Positions 1 to 7,541 of a DNA stretch of 64,000 nucleotides are shown here, in pieces (the first letter of the stretch is position 1; the number at the start of each line of letters is the position of its first letter). Origin of the DNA: LGRD01 sp031382215 (GTDB lineage Bacteria; Pseudomonadota; Gammaproteobacteria; Burkholderiales; Burkholderiaceae_C); NCBI GenBank assembly GCA_031382215.1, contig JANMYQ010000054.1, positions 37,205 to 101,204 of the forward strand, written 5' to 3'. The notes beneath the pieces were generated by a model, which made no database searches, was not told the origin of the DNA, and saw only the letters and a program-made list of their open reading frames with translations. The position numbers and the translations under genes were made by a program.

Positions 1-1
1 C

Positions 2-370
2 GACATCGGCGACATCGACCTGCACATCAGCGGCTGCATCAACTCCTGCGGCCACCACCACAGCGGCCACATCGGCGTGCTCGGCGTCGACAAGGACGGC
101 AAGGAGTGGTACCAGGTCTCGCTCGGCGGCTCCGACGGCTCATTGATCAGCGGCGCGGCCGTGCCCGGCAAGGTGATCGGGCCGTCGTTCGCGGCCGACG
201 AGGTGGCCGATGCGATCGAGGCGGTGGTCGACACCTACCGCGCCCAGCGGGCCGCCAACGAACGCTTCATCGACACCGTCAAGCGCATTGGGCTGGAGCC
301 GTTCAAGGCCACGGCCAACGCGGTGCGGCGCAGCACGGCCCAGGCCGCCCAATCGGCCCACGCGGCCTGA
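2..370 (+). CDS. cysI: Sulfite reductase hemoprotein (beta subunit), C-terminal fragment
   Basis: Reduces sulfite to sulfide with six electrons in assimilatory sulfate reduction; cytoplasmic. The frame is open from the left edge of the window, so only about the last 122 residues are present. The visible part holds the GCINSCGHHH motif, the second Cys-x3-Cys half of the site that binds the 4Fe-4S cluster and siroheme in nitrite/sulfite reductases. The gene is followed after 17 bp by a DUF934 gene and then cysH, cysD, cysN and cobA, the usual beta-proteobacterial order. Siroheme for this enzyme would depend on the methyltransferase at the end of the same operon. The N-terminal two thirds lie outside the window. 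Confidence 0.93.
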   Translation, partial: DIGDIDLHISGCINSCGHHHSGHIGVLGVDKDGKEWYQVSLGGSDGSLISGAAVPGKVIGPSFAADEVADAIEAVVDTYRAQRAANERFIDTVKRIGLEPFKATANAVRRSTAQAAQSAHAA

Positions 371-387
371 CCGGGAAGGAACAGATC

Positions 388-933
388 ATGCAGTTCATCA
401 CCCCGAACAAGGACCGTTGGCACGCACTCGGCGGCGAAGACGGCCCGCCGGTCAGCATCAACGCCGAACCCTACCTGCTGCTGGACCTGCCGCAATGGCA
501 CGCCGCGCGTGCGCAGTGGCCGGCGGGCGTGCCGGTCGGGCTGAAGCTAGCCAACGATGCCGACGTGGAAGACGTGGCCGCCGACCTGGCGCGTTTCTCG
601 CTGCTGGCGCTGCACTTCCCGAAGTGGACCGACGGCCGCGCCTACAGCCAGGCGCGCCTGCTGCGCTCGCGCTACCGCTTCAAGGGCGAGGTGCGGGCTA
701 TCGGCGAAGTGCTGGTGGACATGGTGCCGCTGCTGGCCCGCACAGGGTTCGATGCGGTGGTGCTGCGCTCGGATCAGTCGATCGAAGTCGCCGAGCGCAC
801 GCTCGCGCTGTTTCGCGGCCACTACCAAGGTGACGTGCGCGACAACCGGCCGTTGTTCGCCCATCCGCCGGGAACGGCCGACGCGCTGGCGCGCGAGGCG
901 AGCGAGTTCGTGAACCAGGGGGCTTCGATATGA
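388..933 (+). CDS. DUF934 family protein of the sulfate assimilation operon
   Basis: A 181-residue protein of the DUF934 family, found almost only between cysI and cysH in proteobacteria and presumed to support sulfite or APS reduction; no reaction has been established that I know of. The start ATG at 388 is chosen because it follows a GGAAGGA ribosome site and sits 17 bp after cysI; the frame stays open further upstream, but that part overlaps cysI. No membrane segment or signal peptide is visible. The conserved stretch around residues 70-110 (ALHFPKWTDGRAYSQARLLR) is typical of the family. The stop overlaps the cysH start by 4 bp (ATGA), so translation is probably coupled. Confidence 0.88.
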   Translation: MQFITPNKDRWHALGGEDGPPVSINAEPYLLLDLPQWHAARAQWPAGVPVGLKLANDADVEDVAADLARFSLLALHFPKWTDGRAYSQARLLRSRYRFKGEVRAIGEVLVDMVPLLARTGFDAVVLRSDQSIEVAERTLALFRGHYQGDVRDNRPLFAHPPGTADALAREASEFVNQGASI

Positions 934-1853
934 GCGCCGTCACGCTGTACGCCCGCGCCACTGAAGGTTTCGACGCCCGCGTCGCGCACAGCGTCGAAGT
1001 GTTGCGCCGTGCCGCCGCCGAACACACCGGGCGCATCGTGCAGGCCACCAGCCTGGGCGCCGAGGACATGGTCATCACGCACATGATCGCGCGCCACTAC
1101 CTTGGCATCTCGATCGCCACGCTCGAAACGGGCCAACTGCACAACGAGACCTTGGCGCTGATCCCGCGCATCGAGCAGCGTTTCGGCATGAAGGTCGAGG
1201 CATTCAAGCCGGTTGCCGAATCGGTGGTGCAGTTCGTCAAGACAAAAGGCGAGCGCGCGATGTACGAGAGCATCGAGCTGCGCAAGGCCTGCTGCCACAT
1301 CCGCAAGCTCGAACCGCTCTCGCGCATGCTTGACGGCAAGACGGCCTGGGTGACCGGGCTGCGCCGCGAACAATCGGACACGCGCGCCATCGTGCCGTTC
1401 AGTGAAGTGGACCCGAATGGTGGAGAGACGGGCCGCACCAAGGTCAACCCGCTGGCCGACTGGAGCTGGGCTGACGTGTGGCACTACATCGCTGCGAATG
1501 ACGTGCCCTACAACGCACTGCACGACCAGTTCATGCCCAGCATCGGCTGTGCGCCGTGCACGCGCGCGATCGCGGTGGGCGAACCCTTCCGCGCCGGCCG
1601 CTGGTGGTGGGAAAACGAGGACGCCAAAGAATGCGGCTTGCATGTGAAGCCGCATTCCTCCGACGCGCCAGCGGCGGACGCCTCGCGCAGCGAGGCAGTT
1701 GGCGGTCTCGTTTCGGCGCAGGCTCACTTCGGCGCAGCCGAAGTTAAGGGCTCGCCAGAGCCCGGCCGGAGCCAAGACGAGGACGCCAAAGAATGCGGCC
1801 TGCACGTCAAGGAAGATGAACCCGCCGTGTCGATGATCGGAACCCGCCCATGA
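930..1853 (+). CDS. cysH: Adenylyl-sulfate (APS) reductase with duplicated active-site motif
   Basis: Reduces activated sulfate to sulfite using thioredoxin or glutaredoxin. Cys121-Cys122 (KACCHIRK) and Cys207-x2-Cys210 (GCAPCTR) form the CC...CxxC pattern that binds a 4Fe-4S cluster, which marks the APS-using rather than the PAPS-using type; no cysC (APS kinase) lies in this operon. The catalytic motif ECGLH near the C terminus is present twice, at residues 234-238 and 288-292, because a 162-bp in-frame segment has been added between two near-identical 33-bp copies (separate entry). The normal family member ends shortly after one ECGLH, so 307 residues is about 55 too long. Its stop overlaps the cysD start (ATGA). 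Confidence 0.93.
   Translation: MSAVTLYARATEGFDARVAHSVEVLRRAAAEHTGRIVQATSLGAEDMVITHMIARHYLGISIATLETGQLHNETLALIPRIEQRFGMKVEAFKPVAESVVQFVKTKGERAMYESIELRKACCHIRKLEPLSRMLDGKTAWVTGLRREQSDTRAIVPFSEVDPNGGETGRTKVNPLADWSWADVWHYIAANDVPYNALHDQFMPSIGCAPCTRAIAVGEPFRAGRWWWENEDAKECGLHVKPHSSDAPAADASRSEAVGGLVSAQAHFGAAEVKGSPEPGRSQDEDAKECGLHVKEDEPAVSMIGTRP
1617..1811. repeat. Duplicated 33-bp segment flanking a hairpin-rich insert in cysH
   Basis: Positions 1617-1649 and 1779-1811 are 33-bp direct repeats with three differences; both encode EDAKECGLHVK. The DNA between them is rich in short perfect dyads: GAATGCGGC/GCCGCATTC (1629-1637/1649-1657), GCCTCG-N5-CGAGGC, CTTCGGC-N3-GCCGAAG and GGGCTC-N4-GAGCCC. This architecture resembles REP/MITE-type elements, which normally sit between genes. 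Total added length is 162 bp, a multiple of three, so the frame survives. Whether the flanking repeat is a target duplication or part of the element cannot be decided from one copy. Confidence 0.8.
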
Positions 1854-2824
1854 ATGCGCCGTTGACGGTCGAACAATTGCTCCCGCAGCTCGACCACACC
1901 CACCTCGACTGGCTCGAAGAAGAAGCCATCTTCATCCTGCGCGAAACGGTGGCCGCGTTCGAGCGCCCTGCCCTGTTGTTCTCCGGCGGCAAGGACTCGT
2001 GCGTGGTGCTGCGCCTGGCCGAGAAGGCGTTCAAGAGCAAGGGCGCGGCTGGTGACACAAACGCTGGCGAGTACAAGGGCCGCCTGCCCTTCCCGCTGCT
2101 GCACGTGGACACCGGCCACAACTTCCCCGAAGTGATCGAGTTCCGCGACCGGCGCGTGGCCGAGATGGGTGAGCGGCTGGTGGTCGGCCACCTCGAAGAC
2201 TCGATCAAGCGCGGCACCGTGCGCCTCTCGCACCCGCTCGAATCGCGCAATGGCCACCAGACCGTGGCGCTGCTCGAGGCGATCGAGGAACACCGCTTCG
2301 ACGTGTTGATGGGCGGCGCGCGGCGCGACGAAGAGAAGGCGCGCGCCAAGGAGCGCATCTTCAGCCACCGCGACAGCTTCGGCCAATGGCAGCCCAAGGA
2401 GCAGCGACCCGAACTGTGGACGCTGTTCAACACCCGCATCCGCCAGGGCGAACACATGCGCGCGTTCCCGATCAGCAACTGGACCGAGCTCGACGTGTGG
2501 CTGTACATCGCGCGCGAGAACATCCCGCTGCCCTCGTTGTACTTCGCGCACGACCGCCAGGTGATCCGCCGCAAGGGGCTGCTGGTTCCGCTGACCGAGG
2601 TCACGCCGGTCGAAACGGGTGAGTCGGTGGAGACCGCCGAAGTGCGCTTTCGCACCGTCGGCGACATGACCTGCACCTGCCCGGTCGAGAGCCCGGCCAC
2701 CAGCGCCACCGAGATCGTCGCCGAGACACTGAAGGTCACGATCAGCGAACGCGGCGCCACGCGCATGGACGACCGCACGTCGGATGCGTCGATGGAGCGG
2801 CGCAAGAAAGAGGGCTACTTCTGA
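1850..2824 (+). CDS. cysD: Sulfate adenylyltransferase subunit 2
   Basis: Small subunit of ATP sulfurylase: makes adenylyl sulfate (APS) and pyrophosphate from sulfate and ATP, in complex with CysN. The 324 residues match the family length. The PP-loop ATP-pyrophosphatase motif SGGKDSC is at residues 45-51, and the family stretch LLHVDTGHNFPE follows near 83-94. The start ATG at 1850 overlaps the cysH stop, and the stop overlaps the cysN start, so cysH-cysD-cysN are translationally coupled. The C terminus (SDASMERRKKEGYF) is the conserved CysD end. Nothing is unusual. Confidence 0.96.
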   Translation: MNAPLTVEQLLPQLDHTHLDWLEEEAIFILRETVAAFERPALLFSGGKDSCVVLRLAEKAFKSKGAAGDTNAGEYKGRLPFPLLHVDTGHNFPEVIEFRDRRVAEMGERLVVGHLEDSIKRGTVRLSHPLESRNGHQTVALLEAIEEHRFDVLMGGARRDEEKARAKERIFSHRDSFGQWQPKEQRPELWTLFNTRIRQGEHMRAFPISNWTELDVWLYIARENIPLPSLYFAHDRQVIRRKGLLVPLTEVTPVETGESVETAEVRFRTVGDMTCTCPVESPATSATEIVAETLKVTISERGATRMDDRTSDASMERRKKEGYF

Positions 2825-4107
2825 TGGAAACCGCAGTCGTGAAAGACCACCGCGCCCTGCGCTTCCTCACCGCCGGCAGTGTCGACGACGGCAAGAGCAC
2901 GCTGATCGGCCGCCTGCTGTTCGACAGCCGCGCCATCCTGGCCGACCAGCTCGACACCTTGGAGAAGAAGGCCGCAGGTGCGCCCATCGACTTGTCACTG
3001 CTGACCGACGGCCTGGAAGCCGAACGCGAACAAGGCATCACGATCGACGTGGCCTACCGCTACTTCGCCACCAAGACGCGCAAGTTCATCATCGCCGATG
3101 CGCCGGGCCACGAGCAGTACACGCGCAACATGGTCACCGCCGCGGCCGGCAGCGATGCGGCGGTGGTGCTGGTGGACATCACCAAGCTCGACACGCTCGC
3201 CAAGCCGATCGCGTTGCTCGCGCAAACCCGCCGCCACGCGCTGCTGGCGCACCTGCTGCGCGTGCCCAGCATCGTGTTCGCGATCAACAAGACAGACGCC
3301 GTGGCCGACCCGGCGCAGGCCTACACCGCGGTGCGCGATGCGCTGCTGGCGTTTGCGGAACACGCGGGCATCCGCGTGGCCGGCATCATCCCGGTGTCCG
3401 CGCTGCGCGGGGACAACGTGACGCAGCCGCTGGACGCCCCCTGGTACGACGGCCCGTCGCTGCTGCAGTTGCTGGAAAGCCTGCCCACCGCGCAAGAGCG
3501 CAAGGACGGCGACCTGTTGATCCCGGTGCAATACGTCGCGCGCGACGGCGAAGGCACCGGCAACCAGCCGCGCACCTTGTGGGGCCGCATCGCGCACGGC
3601 CGCATCAAGGCCGGCGATGCGGTGCAACTCTTCCCGAGCGGCCAGACGGCGATCGTGGCTCAGGTGCGCCTGGCCGGCGACGTGGTGGACGGCGCCGAAG
3701 CCGGCCAGTCGGCCGGCGTGGTGCTCGACCGCCAGCTCGACGTGTCGCGCGGCGACTGGATCGCCACGCCGCAGACGGTGCAGGCCTCGCAGCGCTTCTC
3801 GGCCACCTTGGCCTGGCTCGACACCGAACCGGCGCAGATCGGCCGCAAGTACTGGGTGCGGCACGGCAACCGCTGGGTGCAGGCGCGCATCACGTCCATC
3901 GAAAGTCGCCTGGACATCCACACGCTCGACGCCATCGACGCGCACGAACTGGCCGTCAACGAGATGGGGCACGTGATCGTCGAGACCCAGCAGCCGTTGC
4001 CGGTCGAGGCCTACGAGACCAACCGCGTCGGTGGTGCGCTGATCGTGGTCGACCCGGCCAGCAACCGCACCAGCGGCGCGCTGCTGGTCAAGGCGGCGCT
4101 GCAGTGA
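2824..4107 (+). CDS. cysN: Sulfate adenylyltransferase subunit 1 (GTPase)
   Basis: GTPase subunit of ATP sulfurylase; GTP hydrolysis drives APS formation by CysD. It is a translation-factor-type GTPase of 427 residues with the P-loop GSVDDGKST (residues 18-26), the switch II motif DAPGHEQY (about 91-98) and NKTD (about 155-158), followed by EF-Tu-like domains 2 and 3. It is the stand-alone form without a fused CysC kinase domain, which agrees with a pathway that reduces APS directly. Start and stop both overlap neighbours by 1-3 bp within the operon. Confidence 0.96.
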   Translation: METAVVKDHRALRFLTAGSVDDGKSTLIGRLLFDSRAILADQLDTLEKKAAGAPIDLSLLTDGLEAEREQGITIDVAYRYFATKTRKFIIADAPGHEQYTRNMVTAAAGSDAAVVLVDITKLDTLAKPIALLAQTRRHALLAHLLRVPSIVFAINKTDAVADPAQAYTAVRDALLAFAEHAGIRVAGIIPVSALRGDNVTQPLDAPWYDGPSLLQLLESLPTAQERKDGDLLIPVQYVARDGEGTGNQPRTLWGRIAHGRIKAGDAVQLFPSGQTAIVAQVRLAGDVVDGAEAGQSAGVVLDRQLDVSRGDWIATPQTVQASQRFSATLAWLDTEPAQIGRKYWVRHGNRWVQARITSIESRLDIHTLDAIDAHELAVNEMGHVIVETQQPLPVEAYETNRVGGALIVVDPASNRTSGALLVKAALQ

Positions 4108-4880
4108 TGGCGCGCCGGGTGATCTTCATCGGTGCCGGCCCGGGCGCGGCCGACCTGATCACCTTGCGCGGCGCGCGCCTGCTGGCACACGCCGACGTGG
4201 TGCTGTTCGACGCGCTAACCGACCCTGCCCTGCGCGACATGGCGCCGCGGGCCCGCTGGGTGCACGTGGGCAAGCGCGGCTTCGAAGACAGCACGCAGCA
4301 GGCCGCGATCAACGCGCTGCTCGTCAAGCACGCCCTCGCCGGCCAGACCGTGGTGCGGCTCAAGGGCGGCGACCCGAGCGTGTTCGGCCGGCTCGAAGAA
4401 GAACTCGAAGCACTGGCCGAGGCGGGCATCGAATCCGAGGTGGTGCCCGGCGTGACCGCCGCGCTCGCCGCCGCGGCGATGAGCCAGCGCCCGCTGACCC
4501 GCCGCGGCAATGGCCGCAGCGTGAGCCTGAGCACTGCGATGACGCGCGAAGGGCAGATTCACGCCAGGCACGCCACCCGCAGCGCCGACACCGAGGTGTT
4601 CTACATGGCCGGCAAACAGCTCGCCGCGTTGTCGCGCCGCCTGACCGCGGCCGGCTGGGCAGTGGGCACACCGGCCTGCGTGGTGTCGCGCGCCGGCTGG
4701 CCCGACCAGTTGTTCAGCGAGCACACGGTGGCGACCCTGGGCCACGCCGCCATGCTGCACGCGGGGCGGCCCAGCGTGGTCACGGTCGGCGCCGGGGCGC
4801 TGCCGGTGTCGCAAGGTGCCCGGGCCGAACGCCGCGCGCTTGACCTCGGTCAACATGAGGTTGCCGACGTCAAGCCGTAA
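4107..4880 (+). CDS. cobA: Uroporphyrinogen-III C-methyltransferase (SUMT)
   Basis: Transfers two methyl groups from S-adenosylmethionine to uroporphyrinogen III giving precorrin-2, the siroheme precursor needed by sulfite reductase. The 257-residue protein has the N-terminal GxGPG motif (FIGAGPGAADL, residues 6-16), the GGDPSVFGR motif near 90 and GVTAALAAAA near 117, the hallmark of the tetrapyrrole methylase fold. It lacks the CysG dehydrogenase/chelatase half, so it is the single-domain form; cobA or sumT are both used. The ATG at 4107 overlaps the cysN stop (TGATG), placing it last in the operon, where its role supports CysI. Confidence 0.94.
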   Translation: MARRVIFIGAGPGAADLITLRGARLLAHADVVLFDALTDPALRDMAPRARWVHVGKRGFEDSTQQAAINALLVKHALAGQTVVRLKGGDPSVFGRLEEELEALAEAGIESEVVPGVTAALAAAAMSQRPLTRRGNGRSVSLSTAMTREGQIHARHATRSADTEVFYMAGKQLAALSRRLTAAGWAVGTPACVVSRAGWPDQLFSEHTVATLGHAAMLHAGRPSVVTVGAGALPVSQGARAERRALDLGQHEVADVKP

Positions 4881-4921
4881 AATCGCCTGCCCGCACAGAC
4901 CCCAACTCACGAGCCATTTTC

Positions 4922-5245
4922 ATGACCCACGTCGTCCTCGAATCGTGCATCCGCTGCAAGTACACCGACTGCGTCGACGTGTGTCCGGTCGATTGTTTTC
5001 GCGAAGGCCCGAACTTCCTGACCATCGACCCCGACGAGTGCATCGACTGCGCGGTCTGCATTCCCGAATGCCCGGTCAACGCGATCGTGCCCGAAGAAGA
5101 CGTGCCCGGCGACCAGCAGCACATGATCAAGCTCAACGGCGAGCTGGCCAAGAAGTGGCCCAGCATCACCAAGAGCAAGGGCGGCCTGCCCGACGCCGAC
5201 GACTGGAAAGACAAGACCGGCAAGCTCGACCAGCTGGTCAAGTAG
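4922..5245 (+). CDS. fdxA: 7Fe ferredoxin
   Basis: Soluble electron carrier with one 3Fe-4S and one 4Fe-4S cluster. The 107-residue sequence has cysteines at 9, 12, 17, 21 and 25 and the second set C40-x2-C43-x2-C46-x3-C50, the FdxA pattern common in beta-proteobacteria. The tail with KLNGELAKKWPSI is also family-typical. It starts 41 bp after cobA and may have its own promoter (a TAAAAT hexamer at 4878-4883 could be a -10, with no good -35). A ferredoxin-NADP reductase follows 29 bp downstream, so the two probably form an electron-transfer pair, perhaps feeding sulfite reductase. Confidence 0.95.
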   Translation: MTHVVLESCIRCKYTDCVDVCPVDCFREGPNFLTIDPDECIDCAVCIPECPVNAIVPEEDVPGDQQHMIKLNGELAKKWPSITKSKGGLPDADDWKDKTGKLDQLVK

Positions 5246-5274
5246 GCCCGGGCCGCCGGCCGCGGGCAGACCCC

Positions 5275-6327
5275 ATGGCAGTGATCGAGACCGATGCGCT
5301 GATCGTCGGTGCCGGCCCGGTGGGCCTGTTCCAGGTGTTCGAGCTGGGGCTGCTCGAGATCAAGGCGCACATCGTCGACTCGCTGCCCTACCCCGGCGGC
5401 CAGTGCATCGAGCTCTACCCCGACAAGCCGATCTACGACATTCCGGCCGTGCCGGTGTGCACCGGCAAGGAGCTGACCGACAACCTGCTCAAGCAGATCG
5501 AGCCGTTCGGCGCTGTGTTCCACCTCGGTCAGGAAGTGAGGCTGGTGCGCAAGCAGGACGACGGAAGATTCTTCGTCGAGACCTCGAAGGGGACGCGCTT
5601 TCTGAGCAAGACGATCTTCGTCGCTGGCGGCGTGGGTTCGTTCCAGCCGCGCCTGCTCAAGGTCGACGGGCTGGACAAGTACCACGACAGCCAGGTGTTC
5701 TACCGCGTCAAGAACCCGGCCCAGTTTGCCGGCAAGAACCTGGTGATCGCCGGCGGCGGCGACTCTGCGCTGGACTGGGCGCTCAACTTCGTGCAAGACG
5801 GCCCGCACAAGGCCGCCAGCGTGATCCTGCTGCACCGGCGCGACGCCTTCAAGGCTGCGCCGGCCAGCGTGGCGAAGATGAAGCAACTCTGCGAGGCGTA
5901 CGAGATGCAGTTCGTGATCGGCCAGGCCACCGGCATCGAAGAGACGAGCGACCGGCTCACCGGCTTGAAGGTCACCGGTACCGACGCCGTGACGCGCGTG
6001 GTGCCGCTCGACGTGCTGCTGGTGTTCTTCGGCCTGTCGCCCAAGCTCGGGCCGATTGCCGAATGGGGGCTGGACCTGGAGCGCAAGCAGGTGGTGGTGA
6101 ACACCGCCACCTTCGAGACCAACGTACCCGGCGTGTTTGCCGTGGGCGACGTGAACACCTATCCGGGCAAGAAGAAGCTCATCCTGTCGGGCTTCCATGA
6201 AGCGGCGCTGGCCGCGTTCGGCGCCGCGCCCCATGTGTTCCCGGACAAGCCGATCCACCTGCAATACACCACCACCAGCCCGAAGCTGCACAAGGTGCTG
6301 GGGGTGGAGTCGCCGAGCTTCGATTGA
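5275..6327 (+). CDS. Ferredoxin--NADP(+) reductase, thioredoxin-reductase-like type
   Basis: Flavoprotein moving electrons between NADPH and ferredoxin. The 350-residue protein has an FAD-binding dinucleotide fold at the N terminus (IVGAGPVGLF, residues 10-19), the PGGQC segment near residues 41-45 and a second, NADP-binding fold near 157 (IAGGGDSALDWALN). The CxxC redox motif of true thioredoxin reductases is absent, which fits the FNR branch found in Gram-positives and many beta-proteobacteria. The ATG at 5275 gives the standard N terminus; upstream in-frame DNA overlaps fdxA. It converges on the glycosyltransferase gene, with 30 bp between stops. Confidence 0.92.
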   Translation: MAVIETDALIVGAGPVGLFQVFELGLLEIKAHIVDSLPYPGGQCIELYPDKPIYDIPAVPVCTGKELTDNLLKQIEPFGAVFHLGQEVRLVRKQDDGRFFVETSKGTRFLSKTIFVAGGVGSFQPRLLKVDGLDKYHDSQVFYRVKNPAQFAGKNLVIAGGGDSALDWALNFVQDGPHKAASVILLHRRDAFKAAPASVAKMKQLCEAYEMQFVIGQATGIEETSDRLTGLKVTGTDAVTRVVPLDVLLVFFGLSPKLGPIAEWGLDLERKQVVVNTATFETNVPGVFAVGDVNTYPGKKKLILSGFHEAALAAFGAAPHVFPDKPIHLQYTTTSPKLHKVLGVESPSFD

Positions 6328-6357
6328 GTCGGGAACCGGGAATCGGGCGCGTGCGGC

Positions 6358-7524
6358 TCAACGCTTGAAGCCGGCGATGACGCTGCGGCACACCTCAAGT
6401 GTTTCCACCGCCACGTCGTCCCACGAGCGCTTCATCGCCGCAGCAATCGCGGCGTGATCCCAAGTGCGCGCCAGCGCACGCTCCAGCGCAGACTCCAGCG
6501 CGGCGGCGTCGCGCGGCGGAATCAGGATGCCATTGGCTTCGTTCAGGATCTCGTTGGTGCCGCCCACATCGGTGGCCACCACCGGCCGGCCGCAGGCCAC
6601 CGCTTCGACCACCACGTTCGGATAACCCTCGGACCAGCTCGGCAAGGTGAGCACGTCGCTGGCGCAGATCCATTGCGCGACTTTTTCGGGCGGCAGGCCG
6701 CCGGGCAGGTAGACCTTGCCCTTCAGGTTGGCCGCTTCGACCAGGGTCATCAGCTGCGCCTTCATCACGCCGTCGCCGATCAGCACCAGGCGGAAGCGCT
6801 GATTGCGGCTGGCCAGGCGCTGCGCTGCGGTGACCAGCTCGCGCAGCCCTTTCTCCTCAACGAAACGGCCGACGTAGACCACCAGTTGTTCGTCGGCACC
6901 GACGCCGAACTGCTGCCGGGCCTGGGCCTGGTTGCCCGGCCCGAAGATCTGCGTGTTGAACCCGTTCACGATGGTGTGCACACGCTCCGGCCGGGCGCCG
7001 TACTCGTCGATGGCGCTGCGCCGCATGGCTTCGCTGACGGTCAGCAGCGCGTCCACGCCGTGGATGGTGCGGCGCGTGAACCAGGCGTTCAGCCCGTCAC
7101 GCACATGAATGTCCGAGCCCAGTGCGCCGACCACCGACGGCACGCCCAGCGCCCTGGCGACCTTCATGGCCGCATAACCGTCGGGGTACACCCAGAAGGC
7201 CAGCACCACGTCGGGCTTGAAGGCAGCGATGCGGGGTTTGAGCGCCCAGCCGCTGACGAACCCGTTGAGCCCGCGCGAGACCACCGGGAAGGCGGGGTAC
7301 TCGAAGGCCTCCACATCCACGCCTTCGAGCGAGTAGTCATCGGGCACATGGCCGTGCAGAAAACTCTTGGGTTTCATGCCCGGCAGCTGCGGGTAACGCA
7401 CCGACTGGAAGTACACCCGCACCTGTGCCAGCTTGGCCAGCGAGCGCGCGGTTTCGTGGATGTAGCGGCCGCGCGTCTGGTCGTGCGGAACCGGCAGCAT
7501 GGGGGTGACGAGGGCGATTCTCAT
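6358..7524 (-). CDS. Glycosyltransferase, family 4 (GT-B fold)
   Basis: Transfers a sugar from a nucleotide donor during exopolysaccharide synthesis; predicted cytoplasmic or membrane-associated. The 388 residues start with MRIALVTPMLPVPHDQTRGR, the usual beginning for GT4 enzymes, and the C-terminal donor domain has LPSWSEGYPNVVVEAVACG, containing the E-x7-E signature, followed by GRPVVATDVGGTNEI. The start ATG at 7524 is preferred over a longer open frame that would run into the next gene. It lies 17 bp downstream of an asparagine-synthase-like amidotransferase on the same strand. Such pairs occur in polysaccharide loci linked to PEP-CTERM/exosortase systems, but no exosortase is in view, so the product is unknown. 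Confidence 0.88.
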   Translation of the reverse strand: MRIALVTPMLPVPHDQTRGRYIHETARSLAKLAQVRVYFQSVRYPQLPGMKPKSFLHGHVPDDYSLEGVDVEAFEYPAFPVVSRGLNGFVSGWALKPRIAAFKPDVVLAFWVYPDGYAAMKVARALGVPSVVGALGSDIHVRDGLNAWFTRRTIHGVDALLTVSEAMRRSAIDEYGARPERVHTIVNGFNTQIFGPGNQAQARQQFGVGADEQLVVYVGRFVEEKGLRELVTAAQRLASRNQRFRLVLIGDGVMKAQLMTLVEAANLKGKVYLPGGLPPEKVAQWICASDVLTLPSWSEGYPNVVVEAVACGRPVVATDVGGTNEILNEANGILIPPRDAAALESALERALARTWDHAAIAAAMKRSWDDVAVETLEVCRSVIAGFKR

Positions 7525-7541
7525 GGTCGCGAAAAATTGAC

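Noticed and set aside
2784..4106. Long plus-strand frame that reads into cobA from within cysN
   Set aside because: Only the part from ATG 4107 has family similarity; the rest is an Arg-rich shifted frame of cysN.
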